A stretch of 64,000 nucleotides of DNA from assembly GCA_948567375.1 (NCBI GenBank), contig OX419757.1, forward strand, positions 35,526,001-35,590,000. The letters run 5' to 3'. The notes below the pieces were generated by a model that did no database searches, was not told the origin of the DNA, and saw nothing but the letters and a program-made list of their open reading frames with translations. Both the position numbers and the translations under genes were made by a program. Shown here piece after piece: positions 22,179-34,689 of this stretch; the stretch's first letter is position 1; each line of letters begins with the position of its first letter. Origin of the DNA: Lunularia cruciata. Its lineage: Eukaryota > Streptophyta > Marchantiopsida > Lunulariales > Lunulariaceae.

Positions 22179-25100
22179 CGCTCCAAAGTTGTGCACTTTA
22201 TCGAGAGAAGAGCTCCTCCTCCCTCTTTCCCTTTCTTCGGTTTACGGCACCGCACAAGTTGTCTTGACCGTTGCCGTACGCCACTTTTGCAGCCAACGTC
22301 TTAGAGGTACTTTCCGTCATCGAGCCAACGGAATTATAAAACTAATTTTTTTTAGATTTATTTACTCATTTTGGGGCCAGTTGGGCAGTTTTCGCAATGG
22401 TGTACGTAGGCTTCATTTTAATTTTTCTATAGGACAAAGAAAGATCCATTTATACATTCGACAAGACTCAACCTCAGTTTTAAATACATGTCAAAAGGCC
22501 TTCAAGTTTGTAAAACCCACAAAACCATTTCTTTTAAACAGATTAAACTCAGACAATACTTATTTAAATCTTTTTTGTTTTCTTCTCACTTGACTTCTTC
22601 TTGCCTATACACTACCAGGGCTCATTCGATTTCATTCTAATTTCTTCTGCACGGGAGGATTTTGTTTGGCTGGGAATTAGTGTGAAAACAAGAAAGAAGT
22701 AGTGTAATGATATCTACGAGAATATTTCTCATTTCTCTGAGAAATATTCATTAAACCCTGGATCCGTCCACATGAAATCTGAAATTGGTGGTGTAGAAAA
22801 AGTCCAACATAGAGGGTTTAGTGCCCTGCCCGATAGTGTCTTACTCCAAATATTTTCTGTACGGTTCAGATCAACGGGATCCACTTGAGAGGTAGTAATT
22901 TTTGTGACAATATAAAGTTTCTTCTTATTCGATCGGTTTTATTGTAGAATTTCGTGAGTCGCCAAAGGTTTTTCTTATACTATAAGACTTCTCTCTTTTG
23001 ACGATTTGCTATCATTTGGATAATGCCAGGTGATAAATATCCCTGATCAATCACGAAACCTTCCTCCTCGGTACCCTTTACAACCTCAAGAATGGGGATT
23101 TCAATTGGGCTATTACGGTATTCCACGATGATTTATAAAAGAAAATATTACGAGTGATTTCCTACAATATTAAGGTGTTTGCGTTATTTTAGTCTATTTC
23201 TCTAAATTGTCCCATTCTTGTGTTAATTCTTCTCTGTTGATTCTCTAAAATTTTGGTAACTGGTTTTATGGCCTCATTAATTCCAATTCGTGTGGTCTCC
23301 CGATGAATTTTACAGTAATGCCTTTGCTCCAGTTGCATTTCCAGAGAATCTGCAATTAAAGTGTAAAAACTGATATTTAATCTTTTGAGAAGCCATGTGA
23401 GATATTTTGTCAATTTACTGTGGAAATTACTTTTTTCAGAACCTTGATGAGCTCTGTATATGATGAGAAAATTAAAGCTTAGTGGGCAGAGGTAATTATA
23501 TAGAACTAAACCCTTATCTTTTATTTAATAATAAAAATTTTAAGAATAATTTTACATACTCTTGTACTTAAAACCAAAATTTTCATCTTATTTTCATTAC
23601 AAGAAATAATCAGTTAATTAATACAACATGTTCATTTCTATATTAACTACGGTTTATGGCTTGATTATAAACGTAGGAGAATTTAGTCATTTTTCATGAA
23701 AAAACATTGAGTTATATATTAAAACTCAAACATATAATCCATTATAGGATATACAAATTTTACAGAATTGTTTCAAATTCAGATTAATTTAAATAAAAGA
23801 GATATTCTTGCACATCATAACTATAACTAATACAACCGTCAACATCAAGATATTTGTTTACGACTTAGTTGATGTTGTATCTCAATACAACATCAACTAA
23901 ATCATATCTCAGGCCACCATCATGATTGTGCATTGAACTAAGTTCTATGGCGTCCCCAATGAACCCTAGAGTACTCTAGATATCTAGCTTGCTCAAGCCT
24001 ACTTAACGACTCCTTTGGAATTATCTTGATGGCTATGTTAATCACCCTTAAACTTACCTTAATATCAAAATACCACTATAGCATCCTAAACCATCTTATT
24101 GAAGAGATAGTCACACGATGCAATAAATATAACACTTCTGAAGGAAAATGCTGACCAAAATTCAAGATTGAGGATACATTGATATACTAATAAATAATAA
24201 TGTATCACCCATTATAATGAAAATAAAACTCTATATTGCCATCTGAGTTGAGTACTTCAGACATTAGAGAAAATCATAATTCTTATAATTATTTCTTAAG
24301 ATTTTATATTGAATTTCTATTTAAGGTACTCTTATGATATTTCACTAATCTAAATCTAAATCAAAGAAACATAATCATGGTAGGGAGAAAGGGGAATTCT
24401 TAGCTTTTAATGCCAAAATAACTATGAAATAGAATTATCTACCTTGCCTATCTAGGATGCAATGAATTAGTCCTATCAATTTTATAAAGTCAAAGAATGA
24501 TATAGTGATGATACGGTCTTCGTCATCATGCTTGGCATTCAGTTCTATTCTCTTATGTCCTTTTTACTTCACTTACGACAAAAATCCACTCTAGGACACA
24601 TTTGATCTTAATAAATGGGATTTATGGTATACTTCTTTCACCACTAAAAAGATGCCGTATGTATTCTTGTAGGGTTGGGTAACTAATTCTCGTAAAAGTA
24701 TTGATTAAGAACTAAATTATAAACTACTTATAATAATAAAACCGAATATTGTTCTCAATTTTTTTTTGAAGATCTTGATGTTTTCCTTGTACTTTCAAGT
24801 CCTGACAAGAAAGGGAAATAATCAAGTCAAGTCCCTCTTAACTCTCCTTCTCACTAATAAAGTCAATAAAAAGATGTAGTTTTTTTCTATCACATCCTTT
24901 ATGCACTTACTGATTGGATTTCTGCTTCAAGTTCTTGATTATAGAATCCAAAGGTACGTTGCACTACTCACCCAATCTATCCTATCGAGCGAGCACCTTC
25001 AAACAACCGTATGGAAATTTGCAAGGTATGGAGATGATATACTCTTTACTTTTCTTTTCCTCTAATATCTCTTTTCTTCTCTGGAAGTAAGTAAATCCAT

Positions 25101-25335
25101 GCGGATTTTCTCTAACACAACCTTGTGTTTACAGCCCGATAAACTACTTTTTCATAACGCATACATGCAACCAAAAGAAACAATGCAAAAATGAAATGAA
25201 AGCAAATGAAAATGATATGAAACAATACGTTGTATATCCTTCTCATCCTCATGAGTGAAATTCTGTCCATTACTGTGAAAATCACATTCTTTTTCCCTGA
25301 CAATTAAGATCTTCATTTTGGTGTCCCTGCTTTTG
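22179..25335. other. AT-rich intergenic stretch with two hairpins
   Basis: The first part is probably the prefoldin 5' flank. From about 22300 the composition is strongly AT-rich with no sustained frame. Two perfect hairpins stand out. One has 12-bp arms at about 22717-22746 (gaatatttctca and its complement). The other has 16-bp arms at 23865-23880 and 23885-23900 around a 4-base loop. A minus-strand frame at 23189-23413 has a charged, helix-like composition but no known family. The rest looks like worn transposon debris. Confidence 0.4.
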
Positions 25336-25572
25336 GGCCATCTCCAAATGCTAATTAAAGTGAAAACATAAGTCTTCACCGCCTTCGCTTCCCGGTGGTT
25401 TAGCTGGATTGTCTTCTGGTTGTTGTCAAGATAACCAAAATTTCCCTTTTGTAGTTTTATCTCCAAGTGCTATTTAAAGGTGAAAACTTAAGTCTTCACA
25501 TTCTTCCCTTCCCGGTGGTTTAGCCGCATTGTACAATGGTTTGTGTCAAGATAACCAGAGTTTCTTTGGAGT
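25336..25572. repeat. Tandem duplication, about 119-bp unit, diverged
   Basis: Two copies share tctccaaatgct/tctccaagtgct, gtgaaaacataagtcttcac, ttcccggtggtttagc and gtgtcaagataacca-like blocks, offset by about 119 bases. Divergence is greater than in the other tandem duplications of this window, so it is older. Confidence 0.8.
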
Positions 25573-26677
25573 TCTTATTGCTATTGACATCAAAGTTCTT
25601 TGGTAGTTCGCTAATGCTGGTCTGTATTGTAACATAACGTGTAATATACTTAAGGGCTTATGGGTGACATTAAGATTGTCCCATAGTTGTCTCACCTTAA
25701 GTATTCGACAAAATATTTATTCTTCGGAAATAAGTTTGTGTGTTCATTCTAATCAGATTTTTAGTATTTTTCAGGTCAGGCGAGAACATTTTATTTTCAA
25801 GTATGGAAACATCACATATGGAGGATCTATCTCTACGGTCAAGAAGGTCAGAGAGAGTTTTCCATGAAAGCAAGCACTAAATATCGGAGAAAGGGAGCAA
25901 CCTAGTATTTTCCACGCTTTTATGCTTCTATGTAGCCTGCACAATTCACTCTCTCTCAAGTTCAATATCCGAGGACGTGTTCTATCCTTATCTCCACCAT
26001 TCGGCTTCAAGACATTTATGTTTCAACTAGATTCTTAAGCTCACCTACTAGTGTCCTTGAGCAATTTGTTGAGGATATCTGATCTCATGCGTAAGGTCTT
26101 TCGTCAATGATCTGTTTCAGTAACGTCAATGGTTAACAGTTCCGAGAATGGAATAGATGTGAATTTTTGTTTCTTCTCTTACGAATATTTTGTGTAAACA
26201 TAGGGGGCAATTCTCGGAGCTCCGTCCTTTTAACCCAGTCCTACTTCTCCAAAAACCCATGTTTGCAGTTTCCTAGTAGGGCTCCGTCCTTTCCGTGAGA
26301 CTTCCAAAGACGGTAACATTTGTGAGTTAATGCCACTTAAACGCGACATTCAATCGAACATTCGCTTGGAGCTGAAAGGAACGGGTCCCGTACTACACTG
26401 ATAACTGGGCATGCACCTCCTTGTTTAAATTCATCTCACACTTATGGTTGAAGCGAACACATTACGACCATCATGCAAATGCATGCTATTCGGGGGGAGA
26501 AAGTGCTTTGCGACAAGAAGCTAGAATATCCATTACAAATTTCGCCCATGCCACCGGCAGGTTTCTCACTCATTCAAGGAGATTTTTGAGTTGTGGCTAT
26601 GCAACAGCCCTTGTACTAGAACCACAGTGCTTGGACACAATTTCAATTAAGGCAGAGCAAAATAGTTGCAGCAAACT
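25573..26677. other. Intergenic, downstream of the MSAP-type gene
   Basis: Contains the likely 3' untranslated end of the minus-strand gene at 26678-29703. The block gctccgtccttt is repeated at about 26218 and 26281. No other gene was recognised. Confidence 0.35.
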
Positions 26678-29600
26678 TTACAACTCTGACTTTGTAGACT
26701 TCGACTTGGACTTCGAATTCGATTTTGCAGGTTTTTTCTTGTTCCAATATCTGCCACTACCATACCACCATTTGCTGGCTCGGTACTGTAGAGCCTGTGC
26801 AGCTTCCTGGACCCCAGACTTGAACTTCTCAAATACCGCCTGAGCTTGGTCTATGAATCCAACTCCATTTGGATCACCTTTGGGGACTTGAAGGTTTGGT
26901 TTCTGCTCGGAAATCACAGGATCAATCGGCAATGGAAGTCAGGCATTGTCAGCTCTAGAGATTTAAGTCAAAGTACTCAAAAAGACAGGGTCCCTCAACC
27001 ATCATGAACTACCAAGAACTTCATTTCAGCTAACTGAGGTTCAAGAAATTATTTTATCCACAAATAGTGGACAAATTGGTATATTGCCTAGTCATGCATC
27101 GCTTTTAACTGCTTTAGATATAGGAATTATAAAAATACGTCTTAATGAACAATGGTCAACTATGGCATTTATGGGCGGTTGTGCTATGATAGATAATAAT
27201 AATGTTACTATTTGGTTAATGACGCTGAAAAAGCTAGTGAAATAGATTTTCAAGAAGCGCAAGAAAGTTTTCAAAAAGCAAAAACGAATTTAGACGAAGC
27301 AGAAGGGAAAAACAAGAAATTGAGACAAAATTAATTTTTAAAAGAGCTAAAGCAAGACTAGAAGCAATTAATGCAAACACATCAAAGTAATTACTAAAAA
27401 TTTTGAATAGTTAAAAAATTTATATTAGATGTCATAAAAAATGACATCTAATATAAGTCACTACTATAAATTACTAGAATTATATACCTACTATTGGATT
27501 TGAACCCATGACAGAAACAAACAGAGCACCCGCTCCTGAAACTTTACTTTATACCTCACGTGACACAGGGAGTTCTGCTTCAAAGTCGTCGTCGTCGTCT
27601 TCGTCTTCATCCTCATCTTCGCTGCCGAAACGCCGTTTCATAAGCTCTTCCTTTGAGAACATCTGCATCCCGGGTGCTCCTGGCATATCCTGTAGAGAGG
27701 AGTAGATGTCGACGATCAGCACTATGAACTCGCTTCGGTTGATTGACAAGAGCTGTAAATCTTTGACACCCACATGTATCTACTATCACTAACACTGCAT
27801 GAATACTAAAACTCAAGTTTTGCTTCAAGCTTGTACACATTACATACACTCATAGATCGCATGATTTTCTCCATTTCGGCATCTTTGGAAGATTTTGGAG
27901 TGAAAGGCGGTCCAGGTTCACGGTTCTGCATCACCCACAAATGAACTCAGTTCTGCTAAACAGACCATGAGCAAAAACTAATGGGTATCTTGTAGCTCGT
28001 CAAAGAACCCCAGTGGTATCCTCTGACAAGCCGAGATACTCCAGAAAGATTAGGACCTGGTTCTCGATTGCGGGCTACAGCTTGGTTCCCTATCATATAG
28101 GTGATTTCGAACCTTCGGAACTGATGGAGGTTTGCCGACGCAGGCTTTACTGAGATCTTTGCATAGAAATTTCGATAATGCCGCTCTTTGTACGTTTCCT
28201 TTGTACATGAACTCCGCAACATCAGTATCATGATCACCCATAACCTGTAAAATTCAGAACGAGGCTTTTTAACAGGTGATGTTGTCGCTCAATCAAGTCG
28301 GCAATCATGCAGAACTCATCGCTAGTAGGTATGTAAGACTGCACATTATATCAGTAAAGAACCCGAACAGGAAATAATCCGCATTAGCAGTGAATGTGAA
28401 GCTACATGTGTTGATGACGCGCTAAACAATGTTTGGACAAACAGGCAACTGACAAACAGACTCCTCATATTCGCAGGCATGGTTGAACAAGCTGGTAGTA
28501 AGAAGATGGAGGATGGAACTTGAATTGACCTCTTGGCAAGCACGCTCGATTGTTCTGCACTCTGTGTTGCATTCACCCTCTTCTTTTTGCTCAACTAGCT
28601 GCAAGACAGCTCAGAAAAGGATACCTACCATCAGTAAGGAACTCCACTCTCTCACGTAATTGGTTCCAGGTCTTCAGTTGGTCCCCAACTACCAAAAGCG
28701 AAACTTACATTGCCCACACCCAATTCCTGAATTTCAGAGGAGTTAACAAAGTGAGTACTGGCAAACTTGTAAACTCCAACGCATTCCCCTTCAGCTTACA
28801 GGGTACCTTAAGCTTGTCGTCTTCTTCGACAATATCGAAGAACATCAACCAATCAGCTTCCTCTTTCTTGATGTTGCAAATGTTTTCGGTGAGGTCGATT
28901 ATATTAATCTCCTTGAGCTAAAATGAGAAACAGAAACATTTCCGTGACGAGAGCTACAGTTAGAACACTGTCAACGTTATGAAACTTCACCAGTGCTCCG
29001 CGTGGAGTGCCCAAACATAATTCTAAATCACGAAACTGTGCTATTCTTTTTGCAAGATTTCGTACGAATTAGCTCGCCTTTAACCGCATCATGATAGCGG
29101 AGCAGGCTAAAATGTTATGCACCCAGAGTACACCCATTACAATGCTCTGAGGCTGCAGGTAAGTGAACAAAGCCAGTACCCTCATGCGTTTATACATCTG
29201 AACTATCAAAATTGATTCTGGAAATAATCATTAGATAAGGTTGTACAGTCGGAGTGGAACTCTCCGGTACCGATTAACCTCACTAGGAATCATTCTACAG
29301 TCTTAAACCAGTATCGTGAAGCAAAGTGTCCAGAATTGTGTGATCCATGTGTAGGGAAGGACAAGAGACAACTCCAGAAGCATATTGACCTACACTGCTT
29401 CTACAAGTTTGTATAAAAAGTTCCTTTGCTCGAATTATCGCCAGCTCACAGGGCAATTCACTCTTCAGTCCTTAGAGCGCATACCTTTTTAGGTGCCACC
29501 TTATCTTTCTTCTTCTTCACTTGCCGAGAAAGCTGTTTAACAATTTCCTCGCAGACCCCACATTTGATATATTTCACGTCTTCCTTCCTTGCAGCAGCCA

Positions 29601-29703
29601 CAGCCTTTGCGGGCGGCATTTGGGAACTCGATCTGTCGAAGAGACATAACAGCAGGAGTGCTCCAACCAGCAACAGCAATCCACGCCGATCCATCTGTTT
29701 CAC
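26678..29703 (-). CDS. ER-lumenal saposin-like protein (canopy / MIR-interacting MSAP, DUF3456), seven exons
   Basis: Minus-strand exons join in phase 0: 29703-29485, 28917-28807, 28598-28530, 28244-28113, 27925-27848, 27689-27555 and 26902-26678, giving about 322 residues. Exon 1 encodes a signal peptide (hydrophobic [15 protein letters not shown]) and [10 protein letters not shown]. Later exons give [63 protein letters not shown] and [15 protein letters not shown], then an Asp/Glu-rich run. These match the plant homologue of canopy/TLR4-regulator proteins. Eight Cys fit a saposin-like disulphide fold. The last exon ends ...KSEL, close to the KDEL-type ER retrieval signal. Exons 1-6 are secure. 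Exon 7 is inferred from phase, acceptor and the terminal signal; otherwise the frame stops at 27549. A second Met (MDRRG, 29694) is an equally good start. Intron 6 (27554-26903) contains plastid DNA. The plant role is unclear; animal relatives are ER chaperone-like cofactors. Confidence 0.82.
27033..27390 (+). pseudogene. atpE: Plastid-derived atpE fragment (nuclear plastid DNA)
   Basis: The plus strand reads [18 protein letters not shown] and [11 protein letters not shown], and after a frame change [12 protein letters not shown], then [12 protein letters not shown], closing at the normal stop. This is the chloroplast ATP synthase epsilon subunit lacking its first 15 or so codons. Two single-base losses in homopolymers break the frame: one T near 27211 and one A near 27306. 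It cannot make the protein. In the plastid the protein is part of the CF1 rotor stalk. Here the piece sits inside intron 6 of the minus-strand MSAP-type gene, antisense to it. The divergence suggests an old transfer. Confidence 0.88.
27420..27456 (+). terminator. Plastid atpE 3' hairpin, carried in the insertion
   Basis: A perfect 16-bp inverted repeat (27420-27435 and 27441-27456) around an A5 loop lies 30 bases after the atpE stop. Plastid mRNAs commonly end in such stem-loops, which stabilise the 3' end. It is passive DNA in its present nuclear position. Confidence 0.7.
27485..27512 (-). pseudogene. trnM: 3' end of plastid trnM-CAU (fragment)
   Basis: The minus strand carries the T-arm and acceptor end of plastid elongator tRNA-Met (ggttcaaatccaatagtaggta, here with one change in the T-stem side). 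It is cut off at 27512, where the match stops. Convergent atpE and trnM is the land-plant plastid order, which confirms that this is one co-linear insertion. Not a working tRNA. Confidence 0.8.
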
Positions 29704-30420
29704 CCAGACCGAACAACCTCAGATCAAAATCGAAATCAAATACTCTGAAGGTCTGATTCTGTCATCAACATTGTTCTCATCGACTATAGCCACTCCGAAA
29801 GCTCATCCACACTCTACAGCTGATAATCTTAGCATACATTTCTGCTAATCTCCTTTGCCGATCAGACTTCTTCTGAAGAGAACCATGCGAGATTTATAGT
29901 TCACAACCAAATCTCTGCTCTGCGGCGATCCAGCAGCTTAATTTTCAAACATGTCTATTCGGCCCGAGCGGGTGCTAGCATCTCTCACTCCAGTTGGAAC
30001 CGTGAAAACACCTTCTTTCCCCTGAGTGTCCTCGATTACGCAGTTTTAGCTTCTAGTGAAGTGACACTCCGCCAAAGTAAGAACGTATGAACAAACAATT
30101 CACTCTTATCTCAGCGAGTGTCTCAATTATTCGCCTCGGTCAAGTGACTCATTTCTGGAGGTCAACCCTATTGGCAAGGTTCAAGCCGGCAGTGGAAAGT
30201 TCACCATTTCAGCGTGATACTTTCACCTTCTAGACTCTTCTTGTGGACGAGGACTGTAACTTGTATCTTCTCATCAATCATGAAGAGCTTGAGTTATAAG
30301 TTCCTCGTACTTTCTTGACGAAATCTGGACCAAACCCCTCAAGGCCCTAAAGCCCCGAGATGGAAGTGGCGAAGAAATCGTTTTCATTTCATATCTGTTA
30401 TGAGACATAGAAAGGCGGAC
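29704..30420. other. 5' flank of the MSAP-type gene
   Basis: Likely contains the promoter and 5' leader of the minus-strand gene starting at 29703. I found no convincing TATA box. No other gene is supported. Confidence 0.35.
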
Positions 30421-30451
30421 TTTCTAGGCGGTATGTATGTCTTTCTAGACC

Positions 30452-30497
30452 TACTTCGTTTTCTCTAGGCGGGCGACCGCCTAGAGAAAACGAAGTA
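30452..30497. repeat. Perfect 21-bp inverted repeat with 4-base loop
   Basis: Left arm 30452-30472 and right arm 30477-30497 are exact reverse complements (core ttctctaggcgg / ccgcctagagaa) around gcga. The right arm is the terminal part of the non-LTR element tail that continues at 30498. The left arm is therefore an inverted duplicate of the element's terminus. Confidence 0.9.
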
Positions 30498-31490
30498 TGG
30501 GAAGCCATACAAGGGAGACATGGAAAATGTAAAATGAGGCTAGACCCCAATAGGGTCTATATGACAAATCTGCCCCACTGCACATAAGATATTTGAGCTA
30601 TACAAATCATACCATCTACAAACAATTGGAACATCCAAAGAAACATCACCTATTGTAGTATCCAAAGAAGCATCCCCTATTGTGATTGCTCTCCTATGGA
30701 TTGCACCTGCCATTACCCTCTATAGACCAATGGACACAGGTTGTCTACAATATACTACAAAGTATGAGAGTGAGAATGGTACACTTTAACACCTAACATG
30801 ATAAGCTCTTGTGTACTCCTTGACAAATGCGTAGATCACCATGCACATAGCTCCATATAACTCCAAGGTTAGAGGAACAAAGTGGTGACCTTGCTGCATG
30901 CCCCTATACTTAGAAACCTTACGACCTGCTATTGCATTCGCCGTGCATCCAAGGGATGGGTAATCACTCCCTCCAAAACTGTATCATGCATAGGGTCCGT
31001 AACCACAATATCCGCTACTATCACCTGATCATCTCGGACCAAGTATAATTCTACCTTGACACATCATCTGCAAAGCAGGCGAGTACTCCCTCCAAGCCAA
31101 GTATCCCCACTCTCTCATGCCATAGCAAACACTATGTCCCTAATAGCATCATGGGTAATTATCCTCTATCCTCCAAAAGGATCGTGTCATATGGACTATT
31201 GCTGCATCTAGTGTAGAAGCACACTCACAAGTGAGTAATGAAGATGCATATGGGTGGACCAAACCTAGGCACAACCTCATCGTTGTAGAGAAAGTAGTTG
31301 GTGCGAGTTGGAATGCCTTAATGCACGGTCGAGTTAGGATCCAAGAGCCTGCACCCTTGCCAGAGCAAGAACAAAGACGTGCTCTAGTAGCATGAGGAAT
31401 GGACTACTCAACTAAAGTGCAAGGAAGGACTTCATAGTGTCCAAACTTGGCACTTTGATCCAAGGTAGTCAAAGGACTTGACAGTATCTA
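30498..31490 (-). pseudogene. 3' half of the non-LTR reverse-transcriptase element, inverted copy
   Basis: On the minus strand this matches 10560-11460 block by block: the SCSGKGACSW-like start near 31360-31400, the region for the HDAIRD segment near 31140, the GHLFVPLALELYGAM-like region near 30850-30900 and the tail at 30498-30545. Many frame breaks and substitutions make it non-functional. It faces the plus-strand copy starting near 32880, head to head. Confidence 0.7.
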
Positions 31491-32879
31491 GGATACCACG
31501 TGGAGCTTATTGGCCACAACAAGTTGGTGGTGGCAAATGATGTTTTTGTTGGCTCGCTTTTAAATACATAGGATTTCAATATTAAGTTTATGAGTATTTA
31601 TAGATTACGGTAAAATAAATTTATAAATAATTTAGACTATGATTTTTATAAATTTATTTGAATATTAAAATCTGAACAACCTGTTAAATTTTGTTAAAAA
31701 TTATTTAAAATTTCTTGTCAACTAGGATAGTTTATTTCATTTTTTCTTTGATATATCTAATTACTATAACACATCAAAATTCTACTTGATATATTCCATA
31801 TGATTCTTCTTTTTATGCCTTGAGATGTTCATCCCATAAAAAGTTATAGGAATATCACTATCACAAAATATTTATGAATCTTAATATTGTAACCTCGGTG
31901 CAACAACAGATAATACACACTTTCAGGTCGATGTGTGGAACTTTTGGCTCGGGTTACGGTATTGGGGTGGATGCAAGGGCCTTCATGCTAAGATCAGTGG
32001 AGTAGGGAACTCTGAGGTTGGGAATATGTGAGTTGGATAGTTCAGGTTGGGTGATAGGGCTAGAGTTAGTATGGGACTTTGGTTAGGTCCAACTTGGGAC
32101 TCCTGGTTGGGGATAGGGAAATTGAAAAATCAAGAGTGTGGAGACATGACAAGAGTGGGAGAGATTTGAAAAGAAAGATACACATTTTTTGAGTGCTCTA
32201 TAGCATATAGCACTTGAGTGATTAGTCCTATTCTCTTCATTTTTCAATTTAGATTTCATTGGTATGTTGATTGAAGACTATGGAAAATTGAATAGAAAGT
32301 TATTGGGTATTTTAGAGTTGAGAGTGATTATACATTGAAAGTGATGGGTCTCGAATTTTCAATATTAATTTCTTGGTATTCATGCTACAATTCCATGAGA
32401 ATTTAGTTTGAAAATTTTAGAAATGAGAATTCAAAGTTATGGAGTTTACTATTTTTAGGGTTTTGAGAGATAGTAGTTATTCATGTGAGTTGGAATGTAA
32501 AAGGTTGTGGTTTTGCAGGTATGGGAAGAGATTGAGAGGAGCATTGTGTGTTGTTATCCTTATTCTTGTGCTAGCCATGGCTACACTTTCCCATGTGGGC
32601 CACTTGATCATTTCGCATGAGATTCCTTGGACAAGTTAGCATGGTTCCTATTCCTCTTATTCCCTCAATGGTGCCCTTGTTCTACTAGTGGGAACATGCG
32701 GTACATATAGAGGTGGCTAGATTTTGTTGATTTTGAGTGGGAGATTGGGCAATCTACATGAGGAGATTATGAGGGCTGCACATTTTAGGAGATAGGTTTT
32801 GCCACATGATACCATAAAGTCCACTTGATTACGACAATGTAGGACATTGGGTTAGGAGGGAGAGTTTAGTAGAGCAGCA
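31491..32879. other. Intergenic, AT-rich then G-rich, no gene recognised
   Basis: 31550-31900 is strongly AT-rich. 31920-32180 is G-rich on the plus strand. Neither holds a supported frame. It may include the 5' parts of the flanking non-LTR copies, too worn to read. Confidence 0.35.
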
Positions 32880-34689
32880 CTAGCACTACACCCTTTGTCT
32901 ATAGCTAGTCCTATTGATGAGACTATTTTTTCCCTATGCTCACTACATCCTATGGTAGGAGAAGGATTATCACTAGAGGTCTTAGATTATCAGCCCGAGC
33001 AGCCTTTATGTCTTGATAGGTCACTTTTTGCACAACCATTATGCACTACCGTTCTCCTTTCCTCGAGAGGCTTGTTTGGGATGGTATATAAGCATCTTAG
33101 AGATTACTTTCAAGCAAATGATCCTTCTAGTGGTTTTATCAAGTTGTTTCAAGTGATTGTAGTAATAGCAAGAAGAGACATTCCTATGTTTGTTAGTCGA
33201 GTGTTAGGTGTTAGTTGACTTCTTGTAACGGAGAAAGACATGTGGAGCATTAGACCGATTGCTATTGGAGAGACATTTTTTCATTTGGTAAGTCACATCA
33301 TTGTCCTTTAGCATTGTTCTCACTTTTGATAGCATCTTAGTCCATGTCAGTTGGAGTAATTACACTTGGAGGATATGAGGCTATATCTCTTTGCATTAGG
33401 GCATTGCCAAATATCAATCCAAACTAAGTTGTCCTACATGTGAATGTTGAGAACACTTTTAATTACGTCTTACAAGCATCCATCTTTAGGGAGCTTAGGG
33501 AGGCTGGTGGATCCTTGGCAAGTCTTATTCCTTTTGTGCAATCTTTTTATGGCTCTCTTGCTTCCCTTTACTACCAGCATGGTTGTTCACAAGAGGGAGT
33601 CATCATCTTGGAGTCAGCTGTTGGTACACGTCAAGGAGATCCTTTAAGAGGACCCTTATTTGCCATTGCTCACTTTAGAGCTCTCTTTGCCTCTACTTTA
33701 ACCATGCTAGGTTGTGTATTTCTCTCCTTGGTAGATGATATACACATCATTGGCCTTGTAGATCAGATTAAGTAGGCCTTTGACCACTTGATTACCAAGC
33801 TACATCTATTAGGCTTGAGAGTCAAGATGTCAAAGTGTAGTGCATGGTCTCCTTTAAGTATCACTCTCCACCTTGAGCTTCCTAAGGGATGTATCACATC
33901 TATAGATGGACTACATGTTCTAGGATTGCCAATAGGATCCAAGGATTTTGTCACATGCTTCTTAGATGCTACCCTTGTAGAGGATATTCTCCATGTGGAT
34001 GACCTTCCTTTACTAGGAGATTTGCAAGTTGCATTTTGTATACTCTCCTCTAGTATTACTCATAGATCAACTTACCTCCTTTGTATAATTCCTCCTTCTT
34101 GACCTTCCTATCACGCCTAAGAGCCTTTGATAGTAGGATTATGGGAGTCTTTGGTGATATCATTGGACCAAGGACATTTGAGTGTGTGATAGTGGATTTG
34201 ACACATAGACAAACATCTTTACCAATCTTATTTGGAGGATTTGGCTTGTTATTTATGGAAGAGATGACACCTATAGCATTTTTGGGTAGTTGTGCTTTCT
34301 CACCACCCCTTCTTTCCTCTCATTTTATAGTTGTTGATAGGCCAATTTTGGAGACATATGACAAAGGTGGAGGAGGGATCCTTTCTCTCCATATGCTATT
34401 GTGGTAAATGAGAGATAGTCTATCCTCATTGGAGGACCTTCCATCTTTTGCTTTACTATAATCAGATTGGACTAGAGGTTTACAGTCTTCCTTGATAGAG
34501 CGAGAATGTCAAAATATGCTACATTCTCTATTTGTTGACTTGTCCATTCCTCAGGCTATTAGAGCATGTCTTTGCTCTTGCTCTGGCAAGGATGCATGCT
34601 CTTGGAACTTAGATTGAACATGCATTAGGGCATTTTAACTCACATTGGCTACTTTCTCTATAGCAATGAGATTTTGCCTAAGTTTGGTC
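32880..34689 (+). pseudogene. Non-LTR (LINE-like) reverse transcriptase, decayed, 3' end cut by element A
   Basis: Three frames read as one broken reverse-transcriptase protein. 32895-33218 is the N-terminal part. Between 33220 and 33440 comes IRPIAIGETFFHLVSH in a shifted frame. 33440-33775 holds the catalytic domain, with VGTRQGDPLRG at about 33623 and LSLVDDIHIIG (the xxDD box) at about 33722. The motif A residue normally Asp reads Asn in MNVENTFN. The thumb-like part follows at 33788-34102 (VLGLPIGS) and 34081-34407 (FGGFGLLFMEE). The remnant ends at 34689 with the segment corresponding to 10560-10695, where the LTR of element A begins. Stops, frameshifts and the Asn change make it inactive. 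Confidence 0.78.

Noticed and set aside
23189-23413. 74-codon charged minus frame
   Set aside because: Lies in AT-rich debris with no start context or neighbours; may be a transposon scrap.
27485-27512. Possible tRNA gene
   Set aside because: Only the 3' third of plastid trnM is present, so it cannot fold as a tRNA.
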